Assembly: GCF_900176165.1 (NCBI RefSeq)
Contig: NZ_FWWU01000008.1
Span: 62,001 to 126,000 of the forward strand
Length of the DNA: 64,000 bases
Direction: 5' to 3'
From: Deinococcus hopiensis KR-140
GTDB taxonomy: Bacteria; Deinococcota; Deinococci; Deinococcales; Deinococcaceae
The translations under genes and the position numbers were made by a program. Of this stretch, positions 1 to 10,715 are shown piece by piece. Positions within the stretch are counted from its first letter, which is position 1; each line of letters begins with the position of its first letter. The notes under the pieces were generated by a model that saw nothing but the letters and a program-made list of their open reading frames with translations, did no database searches and was not told the origin of the DNA.

Positions 1-414
1 TCGGACCAGGTGCTGCTCAAACCGGGCGCGCTCACCGAAGGCGAGTGGTGGGAGATGCGGACGCACCCTCAGCTGGGTTACGCGATCCTCGCGCAGATTC
101 CCACGCTGCCCGCCGAGACGCTCGGGGTCGTGCGGCATCATCATGAGCGGTGGGATGGGCGGGGGTATCCTGATGGGTTGGCGGGAGATGAAGTACCGCT
201 GCTGGCCAGGGTATTCGCGGTGGTGGACGTGTATGACGCGTTGACGAGCAAGCGGCCGTACAAGGCGGCGTGGACGAGGGAAGAGGCAATGACTGAACTG
301 GAGCGGATGGCCGGATCGCACCTTGACCCGGACATCGTGCACCGCTTCCTGACGCTCCTTTCCAGCGATGTCATCCGCTCAGCGTCCGGGGATGACCGCT
401 GGCACACGGAGTGA
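1..414 (+). CDS. HD-GYP domain c-di-GMP phosphodiesterase, C-terminal part
   Basis: The reading frame is open from the first base, so the window cuts the gene; about 137 C-terminal residues remain. They carry the HD-GYP hallmark HHHERWDGRGYPDGL near residue 45, preceded by LLKPGALTEGEW and followed by ARVFAVVDVYDALTS, which are standard landmarks of the second half of this domain. Members of the family hydrolyse cyclic di-GMP with a metal centre in the cytoplasm; the HD pair itself is outside the window. A GTG for the next frame overlaps its stop by four bases, suggesting translational coupling. A decayed relative lies near 48.9 kb, and two GGDEF proteins at 40.3 and 49.0 kb supply the opposite activity. 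Confidence 0.9.
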   Translation, partial: SDQVLLKPGALTEGEWWEMRTHPQLGYAILAQIPTLPAETLGVVRHHHERWDGRGYPDGLAGDEVPLLARVFAVVDVYDALTSKRPYKAAWTREEAMTELERMAGSHLDPDIVHRFLTLLSSDVIRSASGDDRWHTE

Positions 415-882
415 GCAGGGTGCACCCTTCAATCGCTGCCTGGGATGTGGTGCCGCAGGGTGCGCCCGGAAATGACCCGGCCTTCACCCTGAGCCTGGGG
501 CAGCAGGACACCGAACGCGTCCTGGTGCAGGTGTGGGGCGAGGTGATCGGGATGCTGGAGACGACGCTGCGGGATACGCTGGTCTGGACGAAGGCGGACC
601 GTGCCGGGCAGGTGCGTCATCTTCAGGCCCGTCAGGACCGGCTGGAGGACGCGACGCGGGTGGCCCAGAACGCGCGCACAGGGGGAAGCATTCAGCGAGG
701 CGGTGTGGGCAGAGTTGCGACGCGAAGTGACCCAGTTGCGTCACAACCTGGACCAGGAAGGGGAAGGCGCGCGTCTGGAAGCACTGGCTGCGCGGCTCGA
801 CGTCCTGCCGTCATGCGCTCAGAGCGCCAAATCCTTTGACATTGGCTTCACCCTCTGCTCAGTCCACTGCAGGAAGATCTGA
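411..882 (+). pseudogene. Coiled-coil hypothetical protein, frameshifted in a G5 run
   Basis: The gene begins with GTG overlapping the stop of the HD-GYP gene. The first frame reads a plausible helical protein up to about base 680, then loses sense. A second frame continues the same kind of Glu/Arg/Leu-rich helix (EAFSEAVWAELRREV and onward) to the stop at 882. Removing one G from the run at 681-685 joins the two parts cleanly (ART-GEAFSEAV). This is either a real one-base insertion or a homopolymer error. No family is recognised; the coupling to the phosphodiesterase suggests an accessory role, which is inference only. Confidence 0.5.
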
Positions 883-937
883 AATCACTTCAATGTCATC
901 CCTATCGGCCAGAAGGGCTGGGGCGAGATACTCCTGC

Positions 938-1033
938 CAGGAAGGGAAGCGTCCACCTTCTTAAAAACGGACGTGCGAGTGGGGCGGAAGCAGGTTCCCG
1001 GGCTGGTTCAAGTCCAGTCACCCACACCCCTCA
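938..1033 (+). repeat. tRNA 3'-end-like repeat, copy 1
   Basis: About 90 bases here match, at roughly 85-90 per cent, the reverse complement of 44851-44948. Both end in a T-arm-like block (GGTTCAAGTCCAGTC in this copy) followed by ACCCACACC. No matching 5' acceptor strand or anticodon arm precedes it, so it is not a complete tRNA. It may be a tRNA fragment left at an integration site, or a small repeat. Apart from it the 250-base gap to the next gene holds nothing recognisable. Confidence 0.45.
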
Positions 1034-1135
1034 TGCGGCCCCAGGTCGCCTTTTCCCGGTGCTCCAGAGTTCTATAAATTCCTCTGTAAGGAACTGGTCG
1101 GCGTTCAAACCGAATGGCCGCCTACCCTGGTTCAT

Positions 1136-2773
1136 ATGGCGGAGCCACAGGCACAAACTCTCTTCAGTGATGAACTCCACGCTGTAGGGCACGCGCTCAG
1201 TCCCATCCAACCACAAGAGGTGGTCACCGATATCATCCTGCGTCCTGCCATCAGTTCCCTCGGTGCAGTCGCTGGTGCGGTCCTGCTCATTAACGCCATG
1301 CAAGATCGCCTGGAACTCATCACGCGGCAGGGCTACGAACAGAATGCCAAGACCATCTGGCAAGACGGTCCCCTGGACCGTCACGTTCCCGCTATCGACG
1401 TCATCCAGAAACAGGAACCGTTGTTCTTTAAAGACGCTGAAACGCTGAAACAGCATTACCCGCAGCTCGAACAGGACACGGGAGCCATCAGTCCTCTTGG
1501 CAGCGCCATCCTGCCTATCCTCCTGAACGGCCGCTCTCTGGGCGTGCTGGTCCTCGACTTCCACGAGCCGCACTTCTTCACCTCCGCTGAGAGGCAATTC
1601 CTGGTTACGCTGGCCCTTCAGTGCGCTATCGCTCTGGACCGCACCACGCAGCACGCCCGGCTCCTCCAGCAGCAACAGCAGCAGGTGGACGTGTTGGAGA
1701 GCATCAATGACGGCTTCTACGCGGTGGATGAGACCTGGCGCTTCATCTACGTCAACCGCCGCGCCGAAGAACTCTGGCACCGCCACCGGGAAGACTTGCT
1801 CGGCAAGGTCATCTGGGAGGAATTTCCTGAGATCGTTGGGAGTGAACCGTATCAAGCCCACTTCCAAGCCGTGCAGGAACGGCAAATGGTGCGCCTGGAG
1901 GCTGTGTCTCCCGTTCTCAATTCCTGGGTCTCAATCAACATCTTTCCTACAACACACGGATTGTCGGTGTACTTTTCCGACATCTCGCAGCGCAAGGCCG
2001 ACGAGATCAAGGAGCGAGAATTCACCCAGACCTTGGAACGCCAGGTCTCGGAACGCACCCGGGACTTGCAGGACCTGAATGCGGAGTTGCGCGCCTACGC
2101 GCTGGGCATCACGCGGGACCTCAGCGAACCCCTGCGCCGGGTGAATGCTGTGACCGCACTGCTGCAACGCCGCCTGGAAGGCCGACTGGATCAGCGGCAT
2201 GAGCGGTTGTTCCAGCAGGTCCGGGAAGAGGCACGCGGCGTTGGAGAACGTCTGGACGAGTTGCGGCATCTGGCTGTGCTGGAGCGGCGGGAGTTGCGGG
2301 AAGAGCCTTTGCCGCTCGCTCAGCTCATCGTGCAGGTGCGGAGTGATCTGGAACCCCTGCTCAAAAGGCGCAAGGTGAAGTGGGTGATTGGGACGCTGCC
2401 GGTGGTGCTGGGGGACGCCCTGCTGCTCCGGCAGGTCTTTGCGGAACTGCTTCTGGTGACGCTGGACGCCACCACCGAACGAGTCCAGGCGGTGATCGAG
2501 ATAGACGGTGAGGCGCGCGGGGAAAACGTGCTGGTCTGGGTGAAGCACAACGGCTTGGGCCTGACGGCAGAGCAAGCGCAGGGCCTGTTCAATGTATTTC
2601 AGGTACCCCAAGGCCAGCTCGGGACGGGAGAGCGGATTGGGCTGGCGAATGTCCGCCGCATCGTGACGCGACATGGTGGGCAGGTGTGGGCAGAAGGGAA
2701 CAGGGAAGGCGAGATGGGGGCCTCCCTGCTGGTGGCGCTGCCGAATCGCCTGGGTGAACTGGGTCAAGCTTAA
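1136..2773 (+). CDS. GAF-PAS sensor with degenerate histidine-kinase core
   Basis: The protein has 545 residues, starting at ATG 1136. A GAF domain (about 20-170), a PAS domain (about 185-295), a coiled linker and a DHp/HATPase pair (about 320-540) are visible. The kinase core is degenerate at every key site. The DHp motif reads LGITRDLSEPL where active relatives have SHDLRAP, so Arg replaces the phospho-accepting His. The N-box reads LLLVTLDAT without the Asn. The G1 box reads VKHNGLGL with His for Asp. Glycines and the ANVRRIVTRHGG element near the C-terminus remain. It is a clear paralogue of the GAF kinase at 35.2 kb, which has all these residues. Lost autophosphorylation is inferred; a binding or inhibitory role is possible. 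The IS4 element starts just after its stop. Confidence 0.85.
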   Translation: MAEPQAQTLFSDELHAVGHALSPIQPQEVVTDIILRPAISSLGAVAGAVLLINAMQDRLELITRQGYEQNAKTIWQDGPLDRHVPAIDVIQKQEPLFFKDAETLKQHYPQLEQDTGAISPLGSAILPILLNGRSLGVLVLDFHEPHFFTSAERQFLVTLALQCAIALDRTTQHARLLQQQQQQVDVLESINDGFYAVDETWRFIYVNRRAEELWHRHREDLLGKVIWEEFPEIVGSEPYQAHFQAVQERQMVRLEAVSPVLNSWVSINIFPTTHGLSVYFSDISQRKADEIKEREFTQTLERQVSERTRDLQDLNAELRAYALGITRDLSEPLRRVNAVTALLQRRLEGRLDQRHERLFQQVREEARGVGERLDELRHLAVLERRELREEPLPLAQLIVQVRSDLEPLLKRRKVKWVIGTLPVVLGDALLLRQVFAELLLVTLDATTERVQAVIEIDGEARGENVLVWVKHNGLGLTAEQAQGLFNVFQVPQGQLGTGERIGLANVRRIVTRHGGQVWAEGNREGEMGASLLVALPNRLGELGQA

Positions 2774-3162
2774 GGAGTGGGCCCTGGTGGCCTGACAGAA
2801 ATTATGAAGGCAAGCGAAAAACGAGCGTCCAGCCAACTTCAAGCGAGATCAGAGGGGTTGGTTGAGGACGTTTTCGGAGCTCCAGGGGTTCAGGATCGGG
2901 GCCGCCTCGAAGGGTCAAGCGGGTCATGACCGCTTGACCTCGACTCAGGGCGTACTGCATGGCTCGTAACCCAATCTTGAGATAGCTCAATCCCGTTTGC
3001 CAATGGGGATCAAGGACGCGCCGAGTCCCGTTCTGCACGACTTGAAGTCCTTCGGAAACCAAGAGGAGGGTGGCCACAGCGATGATCATGACCAGCCGTT
3101 CCAGGCTTGCTGCATCGCGGAGTTTGGACGCTTCCAGACCGAACAGCCCGCTTTTATCATCG

Positions 3163-3197
<35 letters not shown>

Positions 3198-3433
3198 TTC
3201 GGCGAACGTGTCGATGCTGGTTGGTTCATCACTGACGACTTGCCACTGTTCTGACGCATCTGTTGGACGCCCCATGGCCACATGCACTGGGCCAAAATAC
3301 TGTCCGGTGAGCATGACGTTGTGCAAACACCGGGTCTCTCTGGGGACGAGCTGAACCTCATTGACCTTGCAGAGTCGCTGCCCCTGGGGGGCAGCGAGCA
3401 AGAGGGTGGATTTGATCCGGATACGGAAATGCC

Positions 3434-4704
3434 TGGAGTGAACCCAATCGAGCGGACCGCAGGGCAAGTCACATCTGGGCGGTAGTGTAGCGGGCGGCGA
3501 ACTCGGCGGGTGGAACGTACCCCAGGCTGGAGTGCAGTCGGCGACGGTTGTACAGGTCCGCAATAAAGAACTCGATGTGTCGTCGAGCGTCGTCCAGATC
3601 GACGTATTCTTGCAGATCGACCTCCTCAGTCTTCAGGGTCTTGTAGAAGCTCTCCATTTTGGCGTTGTCATAGGGATTGCCTGTCCTGGACATACTTGGC
3701 GTGATTCCTGCGGACCGCAAGCGGTCCACGTACACCCGACTGGCGTATTGCACGCCCTGGTCCGAATGGTGCAGCAGACCGGGGGGCAGGACAACGCGCT
3801 GCAAGCGCGTTGTTGAGCGCTGCCAGCGGTAAATCTGCGTCCAGAAACTTTGACATGGACCAGCCCACCACCTCACGGGTAAAACCGTCCAGCACGCAGG
3901 CCAGGTACACAAAGCCTTGGCGGACTCGCACGTAGGTCAGATCGGCTTGCCAGACCTGATCTGGCCGTACTGGGACGACTTCGCGTAGCAGATTTGGGAA
4001 GCGCTTCTCGTTGTGGTTGGAATCGGTTGTCGCCCGATAGCGGCGCTTCGGGCGGCAGAGCAACCGGCGTTCCCGCATGACTCTCAACACGCGCTTGTGG
4101 TTCACTGGGCGGCCTCGTCGGGCCAACTCGCGGGTGACACGCCGATATCCGTATCCGTCGAACTCCACCACTACGGCCTCAATGTCCTGGGACAACGCCT
4201 GATCGGCGTCCATCTCCTCCCGGCCCTGCTGTTCGTAGAACCACGAGCGATTAACCCCGTGCAGCTCACACAGACGACGCACCGACACCTCTTTTGGGCG
4301 CGCTCCGCGCATCCTCGATCATTTGGTGCCTTGTTTCGAGCGGTACGTCGCCAACGACTTTTTTTAGGATTGTGTTCTCCAACGACAACTGCCCGCAAAA
4401 CCGTTCCAACTCGGCGATTCGCTGTTCCAACGACTGGTCGGGCTTGGCCTGGTCGGTGAAGGCCATTTCCCCCACGCACCTCGACCTCCTTCCGCCAGCG
4501 GTGGATCAGACTGGGCGAGAGAGCGTGTTCTCGGCAGAGCTGAGCGGTCGTCTTTTGACCCCCGTCAACTTGATTCACGATGTCGAGCTTGAACTCACGG
4601 CTGTGGGTACGTCCGGGCATACGGGCTCCTTCGGTGCCGTCAGCCTACGGGCTGACGGGGACGAAGTGCTTGGCCTCTTGGTCCGCTCCTAAGGGTTCAG
4701 TCCA
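3434..4704 (-). mobile_element. IS3-family insertion sequence, copy 1 (decayed)
   Basis: The ends read TGGAGTGAACCC on the left and, as reverse complement, TGGACTGAACCC on the right. Both flanks carry GCC (3431-3433 and 4705-4707), a 3-bp target duplication typical of the family. The element is 1271 bp and nearly identical to the copy at 9275-10541, but carries several one-base indels in its open reading frames. Confidence 0.9.
3469..4620 (-). pseudogene. IS3-family transposase OrfA/OrfB, several frameshifts
   Basis: OrfA starts at 4620 with MPGRTHSREFKLDIVNQ, matching the intact copy at 9359. Compared with that copy there is an extra G after the codons for KEVEVRG, seven rather than six A bases at the frameshift site, a shift after MIEDAR, and a C run near 3780 (six C where the intact copy has TCCC) that breaks OrfB inside the integrase core. 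Residues of the DDE core are present in separate frames. The product is probably inactive unless the indels are sequencing errors. Confidence 0.85.
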
Positions 4705-5337
4705 GCCACCCACAGACCCGGAGCCACGTCATCAATTGGGTATCGCAAAAGCCTCGATCTGCCAACAGACGGACTTCAGAGATCCCTAAGAAATCAAGCA
4801 TCCCCTTGACCTCGGCCAGGACACCAAGCAACTGCGCTGTACTCACCTGAGCGCTGGAATGCTCCAAGACCCGGGAGACGAGCGGTACCGCTCGTCCACG
4901 GAACAGTACTGCCACACGAATCAGACAAAACCGCTCGAACAACACGCTGGTGTCGAGCGCCAATACCAAGGTGTGCTGGCCCCAATCACGCAGAGCATGG
5001 GTGATCAGAGGACCATAGATGTGTCCCGAGTCGATGGCTGGACAATCCAGCCATCGACGATAACGGCGTTCCGTGCTCTGAGCGAATGTCGCTCTGGAGT
5101 GAACATGAGGGACCCAGGCTGGCAGGGAGGGACACTGGGAGAGCAGCAAGCCCGTGACCATCCAAGCCAACGTCTGCGCATTTCGGCGGTCATTCCACAA
5201 GCACGACTGAAGATGATGCAGCACGGCCTGACACAGCTTCCCAGCATCTGACTGGGTGTGCATGGCGGGATGACCGCCATGCTGCAGGGTAGATTCAGGC
5301 AGACGAAGAAGTGGCATAGAGCCGGTAGAATTCTGCC

Positions 5338-5730
5338 GTGGAGTTCGAAGATCAATACGGTTCGGCACTCATGAATATTGAACTGGCCGTCATGGATGTC
5401 TATCTGCAGCATCCCCAGTTGTTAGATGCGCAGGTCGATGCAGGTCTGGGGGCGTTGATCTCCCGCTACAAAGCAGAATTGCTGGGACGCGAAGTGAGTC
5501 CACCTCAGTTGCCCCAGCGACCCTTGTTGGTCTTCGAATCGGTCCGAGACACGACGGAACTGATGCTGGGCCGTCCCGATCAAGTGATGGATACCATCAC
5601 CTTGGAAGAGACCGTGACGTGCTTACAGCGTATTCGCAAATCCGTCAATTTCTGGACCAAGCGCAGCGGCAAACAGGGCTACCTCAAATTCGTCCGCTCG
5701 CAACTTCATCCCGCCGCGACCGACTCATAA
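5338..5730 (+). CDS. Hypothetical protein, likely passenger of the IS4 element
   Basis: This is an uninterrupted frame of 130 residues starting with GTG at 5338 (an internal ATG at 5371 is the alternative). The C-terminus is basic (RIRKSVNFWTKRSGKQGYL), which could bind nucleic acid. No family is recognised. It is divergent from the IS4 transposase, 74 bases from its start, and its stop codon lies inside the right inverted repeat. Both facts suggest it belongs to the element. Function is unknown; a transposition accessory or target-choice factor is one possibility. Confidence 0.6.
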   Translation: MEFEDQYGSALMNIELAVMDVYLQHPQLLDAQVDAGLGALISRYKAELLGREVSPPQLPQRPLLVFESVRDTTELMLGRPDQVMDTITLEETVTCLQRIRKSVNFWTKRSGKQGYLKFVRSQLHPAATDS

Positions 5731-5740
5731 ATTCTGTCAG

Positions 5741-5817
5741 GCCCTCAGGGGCCAGACCTCTTCAAGGAGTTCCCATTCGGCATCCGTTACGTCGGAGTCG
5801 TAGGTTTCAAAGGGCAT
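5741..5817 (-). pseudogene. IS5-family transposase N-terminal fragment
   Basis: Reading from ATG at 5817, the translation contains DSDVTDAEWELLEE, the typical first motif of IS5-type transposases, then stops after 26 residues where the IS4 element's inverted repeat begins. It is a remnant cut by the IS4 insertion or a rearrangement. The rest of this IS is not present nearby. Confidence 0.55.
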
Positions 5818-5868
5818 GCCTCAAGGTAATGAGCCACCATGAGAACTAATCCATTTCCAAAACGCCCT

Positions 5869-5988
5869 CTAGTACTACAGTTGCAGTTGGCGATTGCGTC
5901 TCTCAAACGCGGGAATTCTCGGGAGGTGACTGGTGACAGAAAGCCCTTGAACAACAGGTTCCTGGAGCAACTGTAACTGTAGTACTAG
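5869..5988. mobile_element. 112-bp MITE flanked by CTAG duplications
   Basis: The element 5873-5984 has 17-bp terminal inverted repeats (TACTACAGTTGCAGTTG and its complement, one mismatch). It is flanked on both sides by CTAG (5869-5872 and 5985-5988). It encodes nothing. A 4-bp YTAR duplication is the habit of IS701-type transposases, and a remnant of such a transposase lies at 29.3-29.7 kb, so it may be mobilised by a relative of that family. Confidence 0.7.
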
Positions 5989-6005
5989 TCACTGATAAAG
6001 ACCGT

Positions 6006-7388
6006 TCAGGGGATCTGGAGCGCGGCGCGCAGTTCATCGGCATAAGCGTCGAGCGTTCCAGAGGCTTTGGCAACCGCCGCTGCGCTCGTGACGTCACCCG
6101 CCTCCGGCTGCCCGATGATCAGTCCCATGCGCAGCAACGCGTATTCGCTACTCGTGAAGCGGTCACGGAGCAGGAACTGCATGGTTTTGAGCGCGGAGTC
6201 CACCCGGTCTTCGAGAGACAGCGCAGGCTCGGCCCTGGCGGACTGCGCCAACGTGGGCATTGGAGTATGCCGTGATTTTATTGCCAGCGTGCTCGGTTCG
6301 GGGTATTTGCCCTCGGTGTCCCGAATGACGTCCACCAGGACGCCTGAATGGTTGCGTGGCTTGTACCCGTTTTCGAGGAGACCCTGAAATTTCCCCAGGC
6401 GCAGCTGCACGTGTTCTTCCCCAAACTCATCCACCAGACGGCGCGCGACCGACTGTGAGATGCGGTGACGCATCAAATCTTCGACCACAGGAGAGACGCT
6501 GACAGGCGTAAGGGAGACGGGATCATGTCCGGTGAAGCGGTACGTCAAACGTTGGGTCTTCCCGCGGCCTTCGTAGGTCACCGCTTCCAGATACTGCCTG
6601 TCTATAAGCTCGTCATGGGCGCTTTTGAGGGTGCCGCGAATTTTGTTGGTGCGCTGATCGACGATTTTACAGGCCGCTGCCCAATCCACCAGATTGACCG
6701 TAAACGACTGCATGGGTGTCAGGGGATTGTCGGGGGGATAGCGGCGCGCATCCAGGAGGCGGTACAGCGCCCGCGTGAGCGGTCGGTCCAGACTCGTCGC
6801 GAACTCGTGATCCAGTGGCTTGGTGTACTTCGCGCGGATCGAGCGCACGATCGAATCGGCCAACCGGATCTTGATGACGCTGGAACGCTGAAGCCCGCTG
6901 TCATCCTTGTGACTCGTAAATTCAAGCTCCGAGAGGTAGTTGAAGGTCACGGTCGTCCAGTGACCACGCTTATGATCGCGCCAGGCTTCTGAAGCAATGT
7001 ACGTGGCCGTGCGCAGGCGAAAAAGTGTTTGCCGTAGATTGTGGTAATACCGTCCGGCGTCAGGAAAGCCGGCGCGCTTCAAAATCTGATAGGCGCTGGT
7101 GTGCACGATCCCGTTTTCAGGACTGCCGCTCTCTACGAAAAGATCAACGATGGCGGTCGCGATGTCACCATCAAGCCCATGCGGCACGCCTCCGTATTTT
7201 GGTATGGCGTCGCAGGTGAGACTTGCCGGGCGACCGTCGACTGAAAAATGTTCGGTCCAGGAGGTAAAGGCCTCTGGAATCCGCTCTTGAATGCTGATCA
7301 GCCCAAGGCGGCTGACATTCGCCTCGTCGATCCGCGTGACATGTTCGAGAGGAGCAGGCGGCAGTTTATCACCCCGTTTAATACCCAC
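6006..7388 (-). CDS. repA: RepA-type plasmid replication initiator protein
   Basis: The product resembles plasmid 'replication initiator protein A' proteins of Deinococcus and related plasmids. It shows a folded N-terminal part rich in winged-helix-like segments (TSAYQILKRAGFPDAGRYY, then LRQTLFRLRTATYI; later FTVNLVDWAAACKI and RLTYRF) and a helical C-terminus. The start is placed at GTG 7388, 460 residues, because AGGAGG lies seven bases upstream; the frame is open further (to 7442) but without a better ribosome site. It reads away from twelve iterons at 7451-7867, the expected binding sites for such an initiator, which also allows autoregulation. The assignment rests on remembered family resemblance plus context. 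Confidence 0.85.
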   Translation of the reverse strand: MGIKRGDKLPPAPLEHVTRIDEANVSRLGLISIQERIPEAFTSWTEHFSVDGRPASLTCDAIPKYGGVPHGLDGDIATAIVDLFVESGSPENGIVHTSAYQILKRAGFPDAGRYYHNLRQTLFRLRTATYIASEAWRDHKRGHWTTVTFNYLSELEFTSHKDDSGLQRSSVIKIRLADSIVRSIRAKYTKPLDHEFATSLDRPLTRALYRLLDARRYPPDNPLTPMQSFTVNLVDWAAACKIVDQRTNKIRGTLKSAHDELIDRQYLEAVTYEGRGKTQRLTYRFTGHDPVSLTPVSVSPVVEDLMRHRISQSVARRLVDEFGEEHVQLRLGKFQGLLENGYKPRNHSGVLVDVIRDTEGKYPEPSTLAIKSRHTPMPTLAQSARAEPALSLEDRVDSALKTMQFLLRDRFTSSEYALLRMGLIIGQPEAGDVTSAAAVAKASGTLDAYADELRAALQIP

Positions 7389-7450
7389 CGCACTGCCTCC
7401 TGGGAATGGAATCCCGCACATCATAATTGGCCGGGATCCCAACTGCTATA

Positions 7451-7867
7451 CCGTACAACTCAGGCGATTGGGCTGCTTCGCGGCCCGTACAACTCAGGCG
7501 ATTTTACAGTGACGGGTCGAGAAAGACGTGCCGAAGCGGAAATTTCCAGATGGTCCAGCCTGGCTCGGCGGCACCGTACTACTCAGGCGATCCATCATCT
7601 TGGTCCCGTACAACGCGAGCGAAATACCGTGCAACTCAGGCGATTGGGCCTTGCGCCTTCCCGTACAACTCGGGCGATTCCGGAGCAGACGTACCGTACA
7701 ACTCGGGCGATCGGGCCTTACACCTTCCCGTACAACTCAGGCGATTCCGGAGCAGACGTACCGTACAACTCGGGCGATTCAGTCTTTCTCTTCCCGTACG
7801 ACTCAGGCGAAACGCCCGTACGACTCAGGCGATTGAGTCCTGTTGTCCCCGTACTACTCAGGCGAAA
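7451..7867 (+). repeat. Origin iteron array: 12 copies of CCGTACAACTCRGGCGATT
   Basis: Nineteen-base repeats start at 7451, 7485, 7574, 7606, 7627, 7661, 7694, 7728, 7761, 7794, 7816 and 7849, all in the same orientation. Start-to-start distances are 34, 89, 32, 21, 34, 33, 34, 33, 33, 22 and 33, all close to multiples of 11 bp, so every site should face the same side of the helix. The invariant parts are CCGT and, mostly, ACTCRGGCGA. Positions 7606 (CCGTACAACGCGAGCGAAA) and 7627 (G for A at position 5) are the most divergent. The array lies just upstream of repA and is the likely origin and copy-control locus. Confidence 0.92.
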
Positions 7868-7911
7868 AACGCAGAAAAGGCCGTGTTTGTCGAGATACCC
7901 ACCGCCCCTTG

Positions 7912-7970
7912 ATGATGATCATCATGTTTTTTAAGATCAAAAACTCAATAAAAATCAACATCATATGTTC
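7912..7970. other. AT-rich stretch beside iterons, candidate DNA-unwinding element
   Basis: Immediately after the last iteron comes a 14-bp palindrome (ATGATGATCATCAT, 7912-7925) and about 45 bases that are mostly A and T. In this GC-rich setting, placed next to the iterons, it is the best candidate for the melting region of the origin. No clear DnaA box was found, so this is inference from composition and position. Confidence 0.5.
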
Positions 7971-8501
7971 TGAGGGTTGGAGACCCTGGCGCTCCTTGCG
8001 GTCAGGATTGCCCTGGAGGCAGGGCAACAGGTGGCGTCAGGTCCAGCTTCCTTCTCAACCCCTGAATACGTTCACAGCATGGGGTCCTGCGCTCCCTCCG
8101 TCTGAGCCTGGCCTGTTTTCTGCTCTGTCACTTCGAGCGCCTGGACCAAATCGGGTCAGGCCAGGCGGATTCCGCCTGGCCTGACTGGGGTGTGCTCGCC
8201 TGACACGTGCGCATGAAGTGTGCCGGCTGGGTGCCGCTTTTTGAACTCAGGAGGACGCGGGAACAGATTCTGGCCGTCTGGAACGACGATCAGCACCATG
8301 CCGCCTCAACTGATGAATTTCAGTCAACCACCCTCACTGAATTTTGAGAAAGAGTCCAAGTGCGACTAATTCAGGTGTTATTTTAAACTCATCAGAGTAG
8401 GAGATAGATACTTATGCCCTTGACCCTTTGAAACGACATGTAAAAGCGTCTTTTCCAAGTTGATCTCAATCAGTTGGGATTCACGATATTACAAGCCGGA
8501 A
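7971..8501. other. Intergenic region, no supported gene
   Basis: No open frame here looks coding. The only clear structure is a perfect inverted repeat at 8155-8184 (listed separately). After about 8340 the sequence becomes AT-rich and leads into the lipoprotein gene. Confidence 0.5.
8155..8184. other. Perfect 14-bp inverted repeat, 2-3 base loop
   Basis: GTCAGGCCAGGCGG is followed, after a very short loop, by its exact complement. There is no T-run on either side, so a rho-independent terminator is not indicated. It could be a protein-binding site of the plasmid or a transcription stop for the region next to the origin. Confidence 0.5.
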
Positions 8502-9358
8502 TCAATCTTCTTCTATAATGTCATTCTTGGGCACCGCTTTCGAAACTTGCCTAAAAAACAAAAAGGCGCTCCTATTACTGGTTTGGACAAACTTCTCGTC
8601 GAGAGTACCATCTCCAGCAAAGTACAATCTATTCGAAGTATCTAATTTTAAAACAATATTTTTTGCATTAACAAAATTTTCTTGGTAATTTATGCCATAT
8701 GCCATATTCATTTCTAGATTATTTCGTTCTCTAATTTCACCCAGCTGAGCCAAGCCCTGAGCCACAAATGATTTTCCTTGAACTTTCCCGTACCGTCCCA
8801 CTGCGAAGGTGCGTCCGTCCTCCGTCTTTTCATCATCAAAAACCAGAGTTCCACTAAAGCCGATAATCTCGCCTGGTGCAATATCATATTCCCAAACTCC
8901 TTCATACAAACTATGAATATTGATACTCTGCGTTGTACTTGTCTGTCCAATATTTCCGCTAGAGTCATAGGCTTTAATTGAAAATACGGCTTCTCCATTA
9001 TCAAGCTGTGTTGCTTTGAACGAGGTTGCGTATGGTGCATCGACATCTGTGGCAATCAAAGTGCCATCTCGGTAAAACTCTACCTTGGTGATACCATTTG
9101 AATCAGCCGCTGTGGCTGTTAAGACCAAAGCTCCTGGCTTCTCTGGCACTTGAGTAGAGATGGCCACTGTAGGAGGCGTAGTGTCAACCTCAGGAGGAAC
9201 TGTCGAGGGAGGAATGGGAGACATGGGAGGCGTGCATGCACTTAGGAAAAATCCGACTATTGGAAGAAAAGCTCTGGACTGACCCCTTAGGACCGGACCA
9301 AGAGGCCAAGCACTTCGTCCCCGTCAGCCCGTAGGCTGACAGCACCGAAGGAGCCAAG

Positions 9359-10506
<1,148 letters not shown>

Positions 10507-10715
10507 CTTGCCCTGCGGTCCGCTCCATTGGGTTCACTCCACTCTTTTTTTCATCCTGGTCACTTTAGCAAGCAAGAAGACAGGAGGTGACTGTAAGTGC
10601 CTGGTGGTCCGGTAGGGAAGTGCGTTGGGAACAGGAGGAGCCTGAGGGCGGAACTGGACGATGCCCCGTGGCCCTTCATCCCCAGTCCTCACGGGCGCAG
10701 GAGCACACGAGGCGC

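Noticed and set aside
938..1033. Complete tRNA gene
   Set aside because: No 5' acceptor strand, D-arm or acceptable anticodon loop could be placed, so only a tRNA-like 3' end is claimed.
1931..2842. Minus-strand frame of 303 codons opposite the GAF-PAS protein
   Set aside because: His/Gln/Arg-rich translation typical of a GC-rich shadow; the plus strand has recognisable domains.
7451..7867. Possible CRISPR array
   Set aside because: Repeats are 19 bp with very short and variable spacers, phased by helical turns and next to repA. No cas genes are present, so they are iterons.
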